Counted from the first letter of the stretch, positions 1-8,980 are shown. The stretch: DNA of 55,601 bases from an uncultured Clostridia bacterium (GCA_944385895.1 CALWYZ010000005.1:1-55601), one strand, 5' to 3'. Made by a program: numbers and translations. The notes: a model not told the origin generated them from the letters alone.

Positions 1-137
1 GCTTTGACTCCATCATCTTCTAAAACATACATTGTCCCCTTTGTAAGATATCGGTCTATCATATTTTCCTGTTCATCCGCCAATAACAGTAAATCCAGAT
101 ATTGCTTTTTACCTTCTTTTACCTCTTTAATATCCAT
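1..137 (-). CDS. GNAT-family N-acetyltransferase, N-terminal part (cut by window edge)
   Basis: The first 45 codons of a gene that runs off the left edge. The peptide begins MDIKEVKEGKKQYLDLLLLA and continues through an acidic helix to TMYVLEDDGVKA, which I recognise as the opening of a GNAT acetyltransferase family common in Bacillota. Members transfer acetyl from acetyl-CoA to an amine; the substrate here is unknown. A GAGGTG ribosome binding site lies just before the ATG. The acetyl-CoA loop would be outside the window, so the family call rests on the N-terminus only. It follows lysS on the same strand but is separated by about 200 bases. Confidence 0.6.
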   Translation of the reverse strand, partial: MDIKEVKEGKKQYLDLLLLADEQENMIDRYLTKGTMYVLEDDGVK

Positions 138-344
138 AGTCCACACCTCATATAGTATTGTTTTCTTTTATTTGAAAATGGGCAAACCGATTAAGGACTG
201 CCCATTTATTCCGTTCATTATGCGATTTTTTTGGCTCTGCACACTTTCCTGCACCAAATGATGTAAATTTGATGTAAAAGTGTACTTTTGAGGCTTTTTC
301 CGACTATGAAGTACATCCCGTTTTCACAGGCAAAACGGTACATC
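138..344. other. intergenic spacer with weak hairpin
   Basis: This gap between lysS and the acetyltransferase holds one clear inverted repeat, AAATGGGCA at 176-184 and TGCCCATTT at 199-207, followed on the minus strand by an A/T-rich stretch without a solid U tract. It may be a weak terminator for lysS. A second inverted repeat, CCGTTTT/AAAACGG at 318-338, is flanked by GTACATC direct repeats. No gene is visible. Confidence 0.35.
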
Positions 345-2279
345 TTAATAGAGCTTTGCGCCTGCCGGAATATGATTGTCCACCATCAAAAGATGGAGCT
401 TTTCTTTGCCTTCCTCACTGTGTACTGCCGAAATCAACATACCGCAGGAATCAATGCCCATCATCGCTCTTGGCGGAAGATTTGTAATAGCGATACAGGT
501 CTTTCCAACCAGTTCTTCCGGCTCGTAATACTCGTGAATACCGCTTAAAATCACTCTGTTAGCGCCTGTTCCATCGTCCAGCGTAAATTTGAGCAGCTTC
601 TTTGACTTCGGTACGGCTTCGCAGGCAAGCACCTTGACTGCCCGGAAATCGGACTTAGAGAAAGTCTCAAAATCTACGAAATTCTTGAACAAAGGCTCAA
701 TTTCCACTTTGGAGAAATCAATCTTTTCCGGCTCGGCTTTCGGCGCTTCGGACTCGGTTTTGTTTACACCAATTTCGTCCTTTACACCATTCAAGGGTTT
801 CATTGTGGGGAAAAGCAGGACATCACGGATGGATGCACTGTCAGTCAACAGCATTACCAATCTGTCAATTCCAAATCCAAGACCGCCTGTAGGAGGCATA
901 CCATATTCAAGTGCAGTAATAAAATCATAGTCGACCTGAGCGCTTGTATTGGGATCCTCCGCCTTTTTCTTTGCCACCTGAGCTTCAAAACGCGCACGCT
1001 GATCAATTGGATCATTCAGTTCGGAAAATGCATTTCCGTATTCTGTAGCGTTTATAAAGTATTCAAAACGCTCAGTAAATGCAGGATCGTCCTGCTTACG
1101 TTTAGCAAGTGGACTGTTTTCTACAGGATAGTCATAAATAAACGTCGGTTGTATAAGATTTTTTTCTACATAAGCATCAAACAGCTCTGCAAGTACTAGT
1201 CCGCGTGTCGCATCTTTTGCAACTTCTACATTCTTTTCAGCTGCACACCTGCGAGCTTGTTCATCATCTTTCCAGCTATAGTAATCACAGCCGCTGTACT
1301 TCTTGACTGCCTCAACCATAGTAAGACGTTCCCAATGACCCATATCTATTTCCTTGCCCTGATAAGTTATTTTGCGAGTACCGCATATCTTATCGGCAAG
1401 CAATTTATAAAGCTCTTCAACAAGGTCCATCATGCCGACATAATCAGTATAAGACTGATAAAGCTCAATTGTCGTAAACTCCGGATTATGTTTAGGATCC
1501 ATTCCCTCATTGCGAAAAATACGTCCGACCTCATATACTCTGTCCATTCCGCCGACTATAAGACGCTTTAAGTACAATTCAGTCTCAATACGTAAAAACA
1601 TATCCATATCCAGAGTATTATGATGAGTCTTAAACGGACGTGCAGATGCACCGATTTCAAGAGGTACCAATATCGGAGTATCAACCTCCAAAAATCCATG
1701 TCCGTCAAGATAACTGCGTATTTCTTTAAGTATCATTGAGCGCTTGTAAAATATATTTTTTACTTCCGGATTGACAATTAAATCAACCTCACGCTGACGG
1801 TAACGTGTATCAAGATCCCTCAAGCCGTGAAATTTTTCGGGAAGCGGCAAAAGCGATTTTGACAATAATTCTATTTTTTGAGTATGAACAGATATCTCTC
1901 CGGTCTTTGTTTTAAAAACATAGCCCTCCACTCCGACTATATCACCTATATCATACTTTTTGAATTGCAGATAATTTTCTTCCCCAACATCGTCTTTACG
2001 TATATACACCTGTATACTGCCCGTAGAATCCTGAACGTTATAAAAGCTTGCTTTTCCCATTATTCTGCGGCTCATCATTCTTCCGGCTATTTTTACAGTC
2101 TTATTCTCATAAGCGTCAAATTTATCTTTAATATCTTTTGAATAGTCGGAAAAGTCAAATTTTGTAACGGCATACGGGTTTTTACCCTCTGTCTGCAGCT
2201 GCGAGAGCTTTTCCCTGCGGATTTGAAGTATTTCGCTCAAAGACAATTCATTAGTCTGTGCATTGTTTTCATTACTCAT
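345..2279 (-). CDS. lysS: lysyl-tRNA synthetase, class II, with C-terminal tRNA-binding domain
   Basis: Charges tRNA-Lys with lysine in the cytoplasm. The order is an N-terminal OB-fold anticodon-binding domain (about residues 60-150), then the class II catalytic core with motif 2 (RNEGMDPKHNPEFTTIELY) and motif 3 (GGLGFGIDRLVMLL near 480). The core ends at IRDVLLFPTMKPL near residue 505, where ordinary LysRS stops. Here a linker rich in E, K and P follows and then about 108 residues of an EMAP/Trbp-type tRNA-binding domain (FRAVKVLACEAVPKSKKLLK, then GIHEYYEPEELVGK). At 644 residues it is about 140 longer than standard LysRS. It follows greA by 12 bases and probably shares its transcript. 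Confidence 0.97.
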   Translation of the reverse strand: MSNENNAQTNELSLSEILQIRREKLSQLQTEGKNPYAVTKFDFSDYSKDIKDKFDAYENKTVKIAGRMMSRRIMGKASFYNVQDSTGSIQVYIRKDDVGEENYLQFKKYDIGDIVGVEGYVFKTKTGEISVHTQKIELLSKSLLPLPEKFHGLRDLDTRYRQREVDLIVNPEVKNIFYKRSMILKEIRSYLDGHGFLEVDTPILVPLEIGASARPFKTHHNTLDMDMFLRIETELYLKRLIVGGMDRVYEVGRIFRNEGMDPKHNPEFTTIELYQSYTDYVGMMDLVEELYKLLADKICGTRKITYQGKEIDMGHWERLTMVEAVKKYSGCDYYSWKDDEQARRCAAEKNVEVAKDATRGLVLAELFDAYVEKNLIQPTFIYDYPVENSPLAKRKQDDPAFTERFEYFINATEYGNAFSELNDPIDQRARFEAQVAKKKAEDPNTSAQVDYDFITALEYGMPPTGGLGFGIDRLVMLLTDSASIRDVLLFPTMKPLNGVKDEIGVNKTESEAPKAEPEKIDFSKVEIEPLFKNFVDFETFSKSDFRAVKVLACEAVPKSKKLLKFTLDDGTGANRVILSGIHEYYEPEELVGKTCIAITNLPPRAMMGIDSCGMLISAVHSEEGKEKLHLLMVDNHIPAGAKLY

Positions 2280-2291
2280 ATTATTCTCCGA

Positions 2292-2816
2292 TTATCTTAT
2301 AATTTCAATCACCTTGATTTTAACTGTACCTACAGGAGCTTCAACAGAAACTTTATTTCCGACTTTTTTACCCATAAGTGCGATGCCGATCGGGCTGTCC
2401 TCTGATACCTTTACTTTATCCGAATCGTCATTGCTTGAATTTACAACATCATAAGAATTCACTATTTCTATAACCTTTTCTTCCTTTGAGTCGACAAACT
2501 GAATTTTAACAACTGATCCGTGACGGATTTTGTCTGCTGAAGCATCCTGGCTGTTTTCATATATGACCACGGCAATTTTAAGAGTCTGTTCCAGTTCGGC
2601 AATCTTTGCCTCAACCATTGCCTGCTCATTTTTTGCCTCGTCATACTCACTGTTTTCTGAAAGGTCTCCATATGACCGCGCAAGTTTTATTTTTTCAGCT
2701 ATTTCCTTACGTTTTACTGTTCGCAGCTCTGTAAGTTCTTCTTCTATTTTTTGCTTAGCCTGAGGGGTAAGCTTTACTACCTTTTCGTTTTCTGCTTTTT
2801 TAGTTTCTTTTGCCAT
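2292..2816 (-). CDS. greA: transcription elongation factor GreA
   Basis: Binds RNA polymerase and stimulates cleavage of backtracked transcripts. The 174-residue protein has the N-terminal coiled-coil hairpin with the tip motif GDLSENSEY that carries the acidic residues acting in the polymerase active site, then a C-terminal FKBP-like domain (HGSVVKIQFVDSKEE, DSPIGIALMGKKVGN). I start it at MAKETKK because AAGGAGAATAATAAC directly precedes that ATG; an upstream in-frame ATG nine codons earlier lacks a good site. It lies 4 bases after the transglutaminase/SLH gene and just before lysS. The greA-lysS pairing is common in clostridia. Confidence 0.95.
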   Translation of the reverse strand: MAKETKKAENEKVVKLTPQAKQKIEEELTELRTVKRKEIAEKIKLARSYGDLSENSEYDEAKNEQAMVEAKIAELEQTLKIAVVIYENSQDASADKIRHGSVVKIQFVDSKEEKVIEIVNSYDVVNSSNDDSDKVKVSEDSPIGIALMGKKVGNKVSVEAPVGTVKIKVIEIIR

Positions 2817-2820
2817 GTTA

Positions 2821-4392
2821 TTATTCTCCTTGAACATTTTCATTTAAACTGCTGTCTGTTATATAATTGGATATTCTCAAAACTATGACAGTACCCTCTG
2901 CTCTTGTCAAAGTGCCCTTAGGCTTTATTGAACCGTCCGGATATCCGTCTACAAGCCCCATTGCCTGTGCAACTCCGATATATTCACGCGCATATTCAGA
3001 TATATCATTATTATCGGTATAGTTAAGCTGGACTGCCTGCTCGGTATAACCTTTTGAATTCAGGTAACGTATAGCCATTGTCACAAATTCCTGACGCGTA
3101 ACAAGAGCATTCGGATCGAATGTAGTATCCGTGCGCCCCAACACTACGCCGTTTTCGTATGCCCAGTTTACAGCGCTTGCGTACCATGCACCCTGCGGCA
3201 CATCGGTAAAAGGAGACTGTGCCGACTGCGTTATATCGTCGCCTGTGATACGGGCAAGAATAGTCGCAACCATAGCACGGGTAAACTCGGTTTTCCCTTC
3301 AAATGTCACTGAAGTCATACCGTTTACCAGATTTCTGCTGTACGCCTCTATGACCTCATCAAGATACCATGAATTTGCAGGAATATCTGCAAATACATCG
3401 CCCTCAAAAAGCGCATAAAACGTTGCATTGTTATTAACGGAAAAACTATAGGTCATATCAGTACTGACAAGGTTGCCCCATGCATCATACCAACCTACAA
3501 ACTGCTCAAAATTGTTGGGTCTTGCCATGAGTACAGCAGTATCATCCACAAAGTATTTTCCGCCGCCGCTTGCAGTACCTGAACGCGAGGCCACAACTGT
3601 TATCTCTTTTGCATTTTCATATTTACTTGCTGTTTCATTATACAGTGATGCAACAGCACCGGCATTTTGCCGAAGTATATCAGAATACTCGTGATCCCAC
3701 TGATGGTTACGCTCCCATGCAGCAGTATCGGCAATCATAAAATATTGATAATTGATCTTGCCTGTACGTTTATAATTAGCATGATCCATTCTCACGTCCA
3801 ACCAATAATAAGTCCCGTCCACAAGAACATAGTTCCATTTGTGTATAGGAGTTGATCCGTCGGCATTTAAGAAAACACCATCGATTATTCTGCAGTCAAA
3901 TCCCAGATGTCCTAAAAGCACCGTGAGAAGAGCAGCATAATGAAGACAGTTTCCGTTACGCGTCATCATTATATTATATGCATAGCTTCCAACAGTCATT
4001 TGGCTGTCATACCATGGGAAAAAGCCAAAATATGATTCAAGATCCTGACGTAAAACAGCGGTTCCTTTATATATCTGTGCATTTACTTTCTCGGCATATG
4101 ACTGAGAATTTAAAGCAACAGAGTTCTCATCAAAATAATAACTGCCGTCCCACTCATTTTCATAGCGTGTACAATGGGTTATAATCCAATCATACACAGC
4201 TCTTATCTTTTCAATTGAAGATTTACCGGCAGTAGGAATTTCCTTTAAAATTTCATCCGCCATATAATCCACATCTTGATATCCCAGATATATTGGCATA
4301 TTGCCGTATCTGCCCGCAGAGAATGCATCGATAGACAGAATAGAGATAAACGTTGATATTATAATCAAACACGAAACCAATCGTCTTTTCAT
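2821..4392 (-). CDS. secreted transglutaminase-like protein with three SLH domains
   Basis: A surface protein of 523 residues. A signal peptide (MKRRLVSCLIIISTFISILS) is followed by a transglutaminase-like cysteine peptidase fold: Cys in RNGNCLHYAALL near residue 150, His in PIHKWNYVLVDG and Asp in YYWLDVRMD form the expected triad. A short beta-rich InlB-type repeat follows (about 260-330, with FVGWYDAWGN). Three SLH repeats, each with the F-x-D-V/I-P or TRAE-type signature, complete the protein and should bind secondary cell-wall polymer. GAGGT sits 6 bases before the chosen ATG; an ATG four codons earlier has no such site. The substrate is unknown: such enzymes act as proteases or cross-linkers. 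Confidence 0.88.
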   Translation of the reverse strand: MKRRLVSCLIIISTFISILSIDAFSAGRYGNMPIYLGYQDVDYMADEILKEIPTAGKSSIEKIRAVYDWIITHCTRYENEWDGSYYFDENSVALNSQSYAEKVNAQIYKGTAVLRQDLESYFGFFPWYDSQMTVGSYAYNIMMTRNGNCLHYAALLTVLLGHLGFDCRIIDGVFLNADGSTPIHKWNYVLVDGTYYWLDVRMDHANYKRTGKINYQYFMIADTAAWERNHQWDHEYSDILRQNAGAVASLYNETASKYENAKEITVVASRSGTASGGGKYFVDDTAVLMARPNNFEQFVGWYDAWGNLVSTDMTYSFSVNNNATFYALFEGDVFADIPANSWYLDEVIEAYSRNLVNGMTSVTFEGKTEFTRAMVATILARITGDDITQSAQSPFTDVPQGAWYASAVNWAYENGVVLGRTDTTFDPNALVTRQEFVTMAIRYLNSKGYTEQAVQLNYTDNNDISEYAREYIGVAQAMGLVDGYPDGSIKPKGTLTRAEGTVIVLRISNYITDSSLNENVQGE

Positions 4393-4462
4393 AATATACC
4401 TCATTAAACTATACCCTAAATTTTTTCAAAGCGACTTCAGAATAATCCGAAGCCGCTTATAT

Positions 4463-5386
4463 TTATTTTTTATTCATGCTTGCAACTTCTGCAGCAAAAT
4501 CATCCTGTCTTTTTTCAAGACCTTCGCCCTTTTCGTAATTTACAAAACATACAAGCTTAATATCAAAGCCCAGCTCTTTTGCAGACTGAGCAATATACTG
4601 TTCGACAGTGATTTTTTGTTCCTTTACATATGCCTGTTTAAGTAGACAGCTTTCCTGATAAAACTTATTTATTTTACCCTGTACCATCTTCTCAATAACA
4701 GCATCCGGTTTATTAGCTGTTTTAGGATCATTTTTGATTTGTGCAATCAAAATATTTTTTTCATGCTCTATAACATCGGCAGGAACATCTTGGGGAGAAA
4801 GATATTCAGGTGTCATTGCAACTACCTGCATACATATATTTTTCCCAAGCTCCTGAAATTCAGCACTATCTGCATTACCGGTTTCAAATTTAGCAATACA
4901 AGCAGCACTTCCTCCGCCGTGTACATAGCTTACCAGATCTCCCTCAAGTCTTTCAAATCTGCGGATCTTCATGTTTTCACCGATCTTGAGGATTTTTTCT
5001 CTGAGAATGTCTTCAACAGTAAATTCACTGTCTTCAAATTTACATTTGAGAAGAGCATCAACATCTGCGGGATTATAATCCACCACAGCTTTTGCCGCTC
5101 CGTTCACTAATGCCTGAAATTCAGCGTTTTTGGCGACAAAATCTGTTTCAGAATTTACTTCAATAATTGCTCCGGCTTTTTTCGCTTTGTCTATATATAC
5201 ATTAACCATGCCCTCAGCAGCAATTCTGCCGGCTTTTTTTGCCTGAGCAGCAAGACCCTTTTCACGCAAAAGCTCTATAGCTTTATCCTGATCACCGTTT
5301 GCTTCCGTAAGAGCCTTTTTACAATCCATCATACCGCAGCCTGTCTTTTCACGAAGCGCGGCAACATCTTTAGCAGTAAAGCTCAT
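4463..5386 (-). CDS. tsf: elongation factor Ts
   Basis: Guanine nucleotide exchange factor for EF-Tu. The N-terminal UBA-like domain (VAALREKTGCGMMDCKKAL) and the EF-Tu-contacting TDFVAKN motif are both present. The 307-residue length includes the dimerisation domains, with the typical pattern EKNILIAQIKNDPKTANKP. It follows rpsB by 15 bases, the standard rpsB-tsf operon, with a good GGAGG site before the ATG. Nothing is unusual. Confidence 0.98.
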   Translation of the reverse strand: MSFTAKDVAALREKTGCGMMDCKKALTEANGDQDKAIELLREKGLAAQAKKAGRIAAEGMVNVYIDKAKKAGAIIEVNSETDFVAKNAEFQALVNGAAKAVVDYNPADVDALLKCKFEDSEFTVEDILREKILKIGENMKIRRFERLEGDLVSYVHGGGSAACIAKFETGNADSAEFQELGKNICMQVVAMTPEYLSPQDVPADVIEHEKNILIAQIKNDPKTANKPDAVIEKMVQGKINKFYQESCLLKQAYVKEQKITVEQYIAQSAKELGFDIKLVCFVNYEKGEGLEKRQDDFAAEVASMNKK

Positions 5387-5401
5387 TCTATTACCTCCTA
5401 A

Positions 5402-6199
5402 TTATTCTTGATCCTGTGTTGTTTCTTCAGCATCAGACTCAACTGTTTCAGCATTTTCGCCTTTATCGGCATTATCACTGTCACTGATTTCAGTATCAGC
5501 TTGATTTTCAAACTGTTCTCCCTGTTTGCCTTCCAAAACTGCATTGGCTATTGTCTCAGCAATAAGCTTAACGGCACGGATAGCATCATCATTACCGGGA
5601 ATAGGATAATCTATTTCATCCGGATCACAGTTTGTATCAGCTATTGCAACTACCGGAATTCCTAAAGCATGAGCCTCAGAAATTGCTATTCTCTCTTTCT
5701 TCGGGTCAACTACAAACATAACATCAGGAGCTTTCTGCATCTCCTTGATGCCGCCGTAATTCTTTTCAAGTATTTCTTTTTCGTGTAACAGTCCCAAAAC
5801 TTCTTTTTTAGGCAGAAGATCAAAGGTACCATCCTCTTCCATCTTCTCTATCTGACAGAGACGCTGTATACTCTTTCTTATTGTTTTAAAGTTTGTCAGC
5901 ATACCACCGGGCCAACGTTCGCTTACATAAAACATATCAACACGTTTTGCTTCATCGCGGATAGAATCCTGTGCTTGCTTTTTAGTACCGACAAACAAAA
6001 CTGTACCGCCCTCAGCTACAGTATCACGAACAAACATATAAGCCTGTTCGATTTTTTTTACGGTTTTCTGAAGATCAATGATATGAATACCATTTCTCTC
6101 CGTGAAGATGTACTCGCTCATTTTAGGATTCCATCTTCTTGTCTGGTGTCCGAAATGAACACCCGCCTCTAATAATTGTTTCATTGAAATTACTGACAT
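5402..6199 (-). CDS. rpsB: 30S ribosomal protein S2
   Basis: Component of the small subunit, bound late near S1. The N-terminus ([20 protein letters not shown]) and the repeated [22 protein letters not shown] region are diagnostic. At 265 residues it is longer than the usual 230-240 because of an acidic C-terminal tail of about 35 residues rich in E, D and Q; tails like this vary between clostridia. AAAAGGAGG precedes the ATG by 8 bases. A strong promoter and a structured leader lie upstream. Confidence 0.98.
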   Translation of the reverse strand: MSVISMKQLLEAGVHFGHQTRRWNPKMSEYIFTERNGIHIIDLQKTVKKIEQAYMFVRDTVAEGGTVLFVGTKKQAQDSIRDEAKRVDMFYVSERWPGGMLTNFKTIRKSIQRLCQIEKMEEDGTFDLLPKKEVLGLLHEKEILEKNYGGIKEMQKAPDVMFVVDPKKERIAISEAHALGIPVVAIADTNCDPDEIDYPIPGNDDAIRAVKLIAETIANAVLEGKQGEQFENQADTEISDSDNADKGENAETVESDAEETTQDQE

Positions 6200-6332
6200 T
6201 ATTTATGTCCTCCTTTTAGTTTATACCTCCACTTCACGCATATTCGTCCAACCGGGAACCGGCAACAGTGACGCACGTGAAAGTGTGCGTATTACGGTTT
6301 AGCATTATAACATACAAATATTCTTATTTCAA
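6200..6332 (-). promoter_or_regulatory. rpsB-tsf promoter and structured leader
   Basis: On the minus strand TTGAAA (6327-6332), a 17-base spacer and TATAAT (6304-6309) form an almost perfect sigma-A promoter. The resulting leader of about 95 bases contains a 6-bp hairpin, ACGCAC (N8) GTGCGT, followed by a G/C-rich segment (GCCGGTTCCCGGTTGG) before the ribosome binding site. The leader may be where S2 represses its own translation; that function is inferred, the elements are seen. Confidence 0.7.
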
Positions 6333-6376
6333 GTACTTACAGTTATTTTATCAAAATAAATTTCAAGCAAATTTTA

Positions 6377-6404
6377 AAAAAATATTCCCCGATAAACGGG
6401 GAAT
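6377..6404 (-). terminator. intrinsic terminator of the DivIVA-like gene
   Basis: ATTCCCCG, loop of 5, CGGGGAAT, followed on the minus strand by ATTTTTTT. A textbook Rho-independent terminator 23 bases after the stop codon. Confidence 0.85.
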
Positions 6405-6426
6405 AAATATTACAGCAGTTGTGATA

Positions 6427-7053
6427 TTACATGCTTTGCTTGAAATTTTCCAGTGTATTATCAATATCTGTTCCGGCAAGATCTAAATACTGAGTAAAAT
6501 CATCAAGATAATGCCGTATAGTAGTAAGACGTGTGTCCATTTCCGATTTGGAAATAAGCACATTTTTTTTCATCTCTTTAAAATCATCCGCCAAACGAGC
6601 AAGCTTATCATAAGTATCAACAAGCAGATCTGACGACCGCTTTTCTGCTTCGCTGTATACCTGGGCAGCATCAGTGCGGGATTTTATCATTAACTCGGCA
6701 AGCATCTCCTTTTGCTGATCATACATTTGCGCTTTTTCGCGCAAAGAATCAAGTTCCTCACGAAGAATGTATATGCCATTTTCAGTAGACTGCTTATATT
6801 TATTTTCAATTTCAAGCTCAAGTTTTGCTCTGAGTTCTTGTTCTATTTCCGAATATATTTTTTCTTTCAGTAAGCTTTCTCCATTTTTTGAAACTTCCGA
6901 CTCCGCAATCTGAGCTTTAAGCCTGGAAAGCTCCACATCCTTACCGTCAAGGTCAGCTTTTAGTTCTTCCAGTTGAGAGCTCAACGACATTATATAATCT
7001 GTGACCTGTTGTTTATTATAACCTCTGAATTCCGTCTTGAATACTTCACTCAT
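6427..7053 (-). CDS. DivIVA/GpsB-family coiled-coil protein
   Basis: The N-terminus (VFKTEFRGYNKQQVTDYI) matches the membrane-targeting lipid-binding domain of DivIVA, including the conserved RGY...V pattern. The remaining 208-residue protein is nearly all coiled coil (heptads from about 20 to 190, such as LDSLREKAQMYDQQKEMLAEL). Members mark negatively curved membrane at poles and septa and recruit partners for division, sporulation or wall growth. It stands alone between its own promoter and terminator, not beside ylm or ileS genes as classical divIVA is, so it may be a paralog rather than the principal DivIVA. Confidence 0.8.
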   Translation of the reverse strand: MSEVFKTEFRGYNKQQVTDYIMSLSSQLEELKADLDGKDVELSRLKAQIAESEVSKNGESLLKEKIYSEIEQELRAKLELEIENKYKQSTENGIYILREELDSLREKAQMYDQQKEMLAELMIKSRTDAAQVYSEAEKRSSDLLVDTYDKLARLADDFKEMKKNVLISKSEMDTRLTTIRHYLDDFTQYLDLAGTDIDNTLENFKQSM

Positions 7054-7088
7054 TATTTTGTCCCCCGAAGATAGACATTATTTATATC

Positions 7089-7117
7089 AGTATATCATTA
7101 CAGAACGCAAAAATCAA
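7089..7117 (-). promoter_or_regulatory. promoter of the DivIVA-like gene
   Basis: TTGATT (minus strand, 7112-7117), a spacer of exactly 17 and TATACT (7089-7094). It is about 35 bases from the start codon. Confidence 0.7.
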
Positions 7118-7125
7118 CTGCTTTT

Positions 7126-7746
7126 TCAGTATTGAAGAATATCCGGCACACCGCTTTTAAATACCAGCATGCCGTCATCAATTTCAACACTGTCATAGTC
7201 TACATTAAAAAGTTTTGAAAAATCATCCTGTTCAAAAAACGGACTTATTATACTTTTATCAATCGTCATACCTGAGACTTTGACCGTATCTATTTTAAAA
7301 GTCGCTAAACCGTCATTATCCTCGAGCCCACCCGTAACTTCTATATTACGATTTTCAACTGCCGAAAGCAAGATACTGTATTTTTCAAGTTCGGGATAAT
7401 GTTCCAAAAGTGCTTCTTTGTCCTTTATTTTAGCCTCTACTTTAATATCATCTTCCGCCAATAGTTCAACACTAACGTTGTTTAAAAATCCATCCAGAGA
7501 AAAAATATTCCTAGCCAGTTCAGTTATCTGATCTTCCGTAAAAGAAACTGCTCCGACATTATCATCGATATCGGTAAACTCCTGCTGCTCATTTTTGCTT
7601 TCATCAGGCTCTTGTTCGCTTGGCGCAGACTGCTGATCTTGAGCTGAATTCAAATTAAAATAGAGCATAAATGCCAGTATAAAGCTTATACATACAAGCA
7701 TCGATATAGTAAATGCCATCATCCAATTTTTTGTATATTGTCTCAT
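7126..7746 (-). CDS. membrane-anchored extracellular protein of unknown function
   Basis: A 206-residue protein with one N-terminal transmembrane segment (about 10-30, MAFTISMLVCISFILAFMLY), a charged E/Q/D-rich linker (35-60) and a soluble outer domain of about 140 residues with alternating beta strands (VEAKIKDKEALL, IEVTGGLEDNDGLATFKID). The plan resembles YpmS (DUF2140) proteins, but I see no decisive motif. It is divergent from the carboxypeptidase gene across about 100 bases, which suggests a shared envelope role. GGAG lies 9 bases before the ATG. Confidence 0.55.
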   Translation of the reverse strand: MRQYTKNWMMAFTISMLVCISFILAFMLYFNLNSAQDQQSAPSEQEPDESKNEQQEFTDIDDNVGAVSFTEDQITELARNIFSLDGFLNNVSVELLAEDDIKVEAKIKDKEALLEHYPELEKYSILLSAVENRNIEVTGGLEDNDGLATFKIDTVKVSGMTIDKSIISPFFEQDDFSKLFNVDYDSVEIDDGMLVFKSGVPDILQY

Positions 7747-7770
7747 TTGTCACTCTCCGTTCTCAATTTA

Positions 7771-7798
7771 TTGTATCTGAAAATAATAAATTTATAAT
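7771..7798 (+). promoter_or_regulatory. promoter of the D,D-carboxypeptidase gene
   Basis: TTGTAT, 16-base spacer, TATAAT, about 50 bases before the start codon in the divergent intergenic region. Confidence 0.6.
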
Positions 7799-7850
7799 AT
7801 ATATTGAAAAAAATCAAAAAAAAAGTTATACTGTATCAGAGGTGAAAAAA

Positions 7851-8927
7851 TTGAAACGCAGACAGCTAACATTGATTTTAACTTTAATTGTTATAATAAT
7901 AGCCGCAATCACAGTGGTTTTGACAATAAACATTTTTACAAAAGATGACGGCACTACAGTTGACCCTCAACAAGACAGTCAGAAAGAAAGCAACGACACC
8001 TTGGCGCCGGGTTCGGATGTGACGTCTGGTACCGGCACTGACACGAGTGACTTAGATAAGGAAACCAACAATACCAATAATGAGACCGATAATTCAGATA
8101 CAGACAAGGACAATAGCTCCGACAGCGGTTCTGGCAGTTCGGAAAACGCCGGTTCGGGCATCTCGGGCACAGGAGATACGGAAACCGGCAGCAATCCGGG
8201 CAATACAGCATCCGGCAGCACGGCAGTCCCCACAAGCTATAAGGACTTTTCGCTGACAAGCGGGATGAGCGCCGCACAGGCATACGAATATCTTGATGAA
8301 TTTCTTGATTCAAAATATTCTATTCTGATTAATAAGCAAAACAAAGTAGGGTCTGATTACGCGCCGAGTGACCTTGTCCTGCCCCAGGGCTGCAGCTATC
8401 AGATGGAAAGCACCGCTGCCAAAGCATTGACAGACATGCTCAGTGCGGCACGACAAGACGGATATTCCGACCTTATACTGTATTCGGGATACAGAACATA
8501 TGCATCGCAGAAAAACAAGTTTGAAAACCGAACTCAGCAATACTTGAACCAGGGATATTCACAACAGCAGGCAGAAGAAAAAGCCGGAGAATATCTTGCT
8601 CCTCCCGGCTCAAGCGAGCATCATACAGGACTTGCAGCCGACGTATGCTCTTCAAAAATCGTAAATAAATACGGCTATCTTGATGACAGCTTTGATACTA
8701 CTGATGAATTCAAATGGCTTGAACAGCATTGCGCTGAATACGGGTTCATATTGCGCTACGGCAAATCCGCAGAGGATATCACGGGATTTTTATATGAGCC
8801 ATGGCATTACCGTTATATCGGAACCGATCATGCTAAAGCGTGCATGGCGCTGGGAATCACCTATGAAGAATATCACAGCATGCTTGTTAAGCTTCGCGAT
8901 GAGGCAAAAGCTGACGCAAATGTATAA
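7851..8927 (+). CDS. D-alanyl-D-alanine carboxypeptidase, VanY/LAS family, membrane-anchored
   Basis: Trims the terminal D-Ala from peptidoglycan stem peptides outside the cell. The 358-residue product starts with KRRQ and a membrane anchor (about 5-27), followed by a low-complexity linker of about 100 residues rich in T, S, D, N and G that should span the wall. The zinc peptidase domain (about 150-340) has the LAS signatures: YSGYRTYASQ, SSEHHTGLAADV with the His and Asp zinc ligands, and EPWHYRY with the final His. I use a TTG start because AGAGGTG precedes it; a GTG three codons earlier is the alternative. There are no vanH/A/X genes nearby, so this is housekeeping wall turnover, not glycopeptide resistance. 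Confidence 0.9.
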   Translation: MKRRQLTLILTLIVIIIAAITVVLTINIFTKDDGTTVDPQQDSQKESNDTLAPGSDVTSGTGTDTSDLDKETNNTNNETDNSDTDKDNSSDSGSGSSENAGSGISGTGDTETGSNPGNTASGSTAVPTSYKDFSLTSGMSAAQAYEYLDEFLDSKYSILINKQNKVGSDYAPSDLVLPQGCSYQMESTAAKALTDMLSAARQDGYSDLILYSGYRTYASQKNKFENRTQQYLNQGYSQQQAEEKAGEYLAPPGSSEHHTGLAADVCSSKIVNKYGYLDDSFDTTDEFKWLEQHCAEYGFILRYGKSAEDITGFLYEPWHYRYIGTDHAKACMALGITYEEYHSMLVKLRDEAKADANV

Positions 8928-8950
8928 ACAGTAAACAAAAGTATAAAATA

Positions 8951-8980
8951 AGCCACGAGGTGATAACTCGTGGCTTTTAT
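8951..8980 (+). terminator. terminator-like hairpin overlapping the yetF-like ribosome binding site
   Basis: AGCCACGAG (8951-8959), loop GTGATAA, CTCGTGGCT (8967-8975), then TTTTATTATT. It has the form of a terminator for the carboxypeptidase gene, yet the SD (GAGGTG) and GTG start of the next gene lie inside it. Confidence 0.65.

Noticed and set aside
315..338. Terminator of lysS at CCGTTTT/AAAACGG
   Set aside because: Perfect arms but no U tract on either strand, and direct GTACATC repeats flank it; at most a weak structure.
7954..8313. Proline/cysteine-rich and serine-rich frames on the minus strand
   Set aside because: Shadows of the Thr/Ser/Asp/Gly-rich linker of the carboxypeptidase; no ribosome binding site.
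7851..8927. Vancomycin-resistance VanY
   Set aside because: Same peptidase family, but no vanR/S/H/A/X neighbours; housekeeping D,D-carboxypeptidase is the simpler reading.
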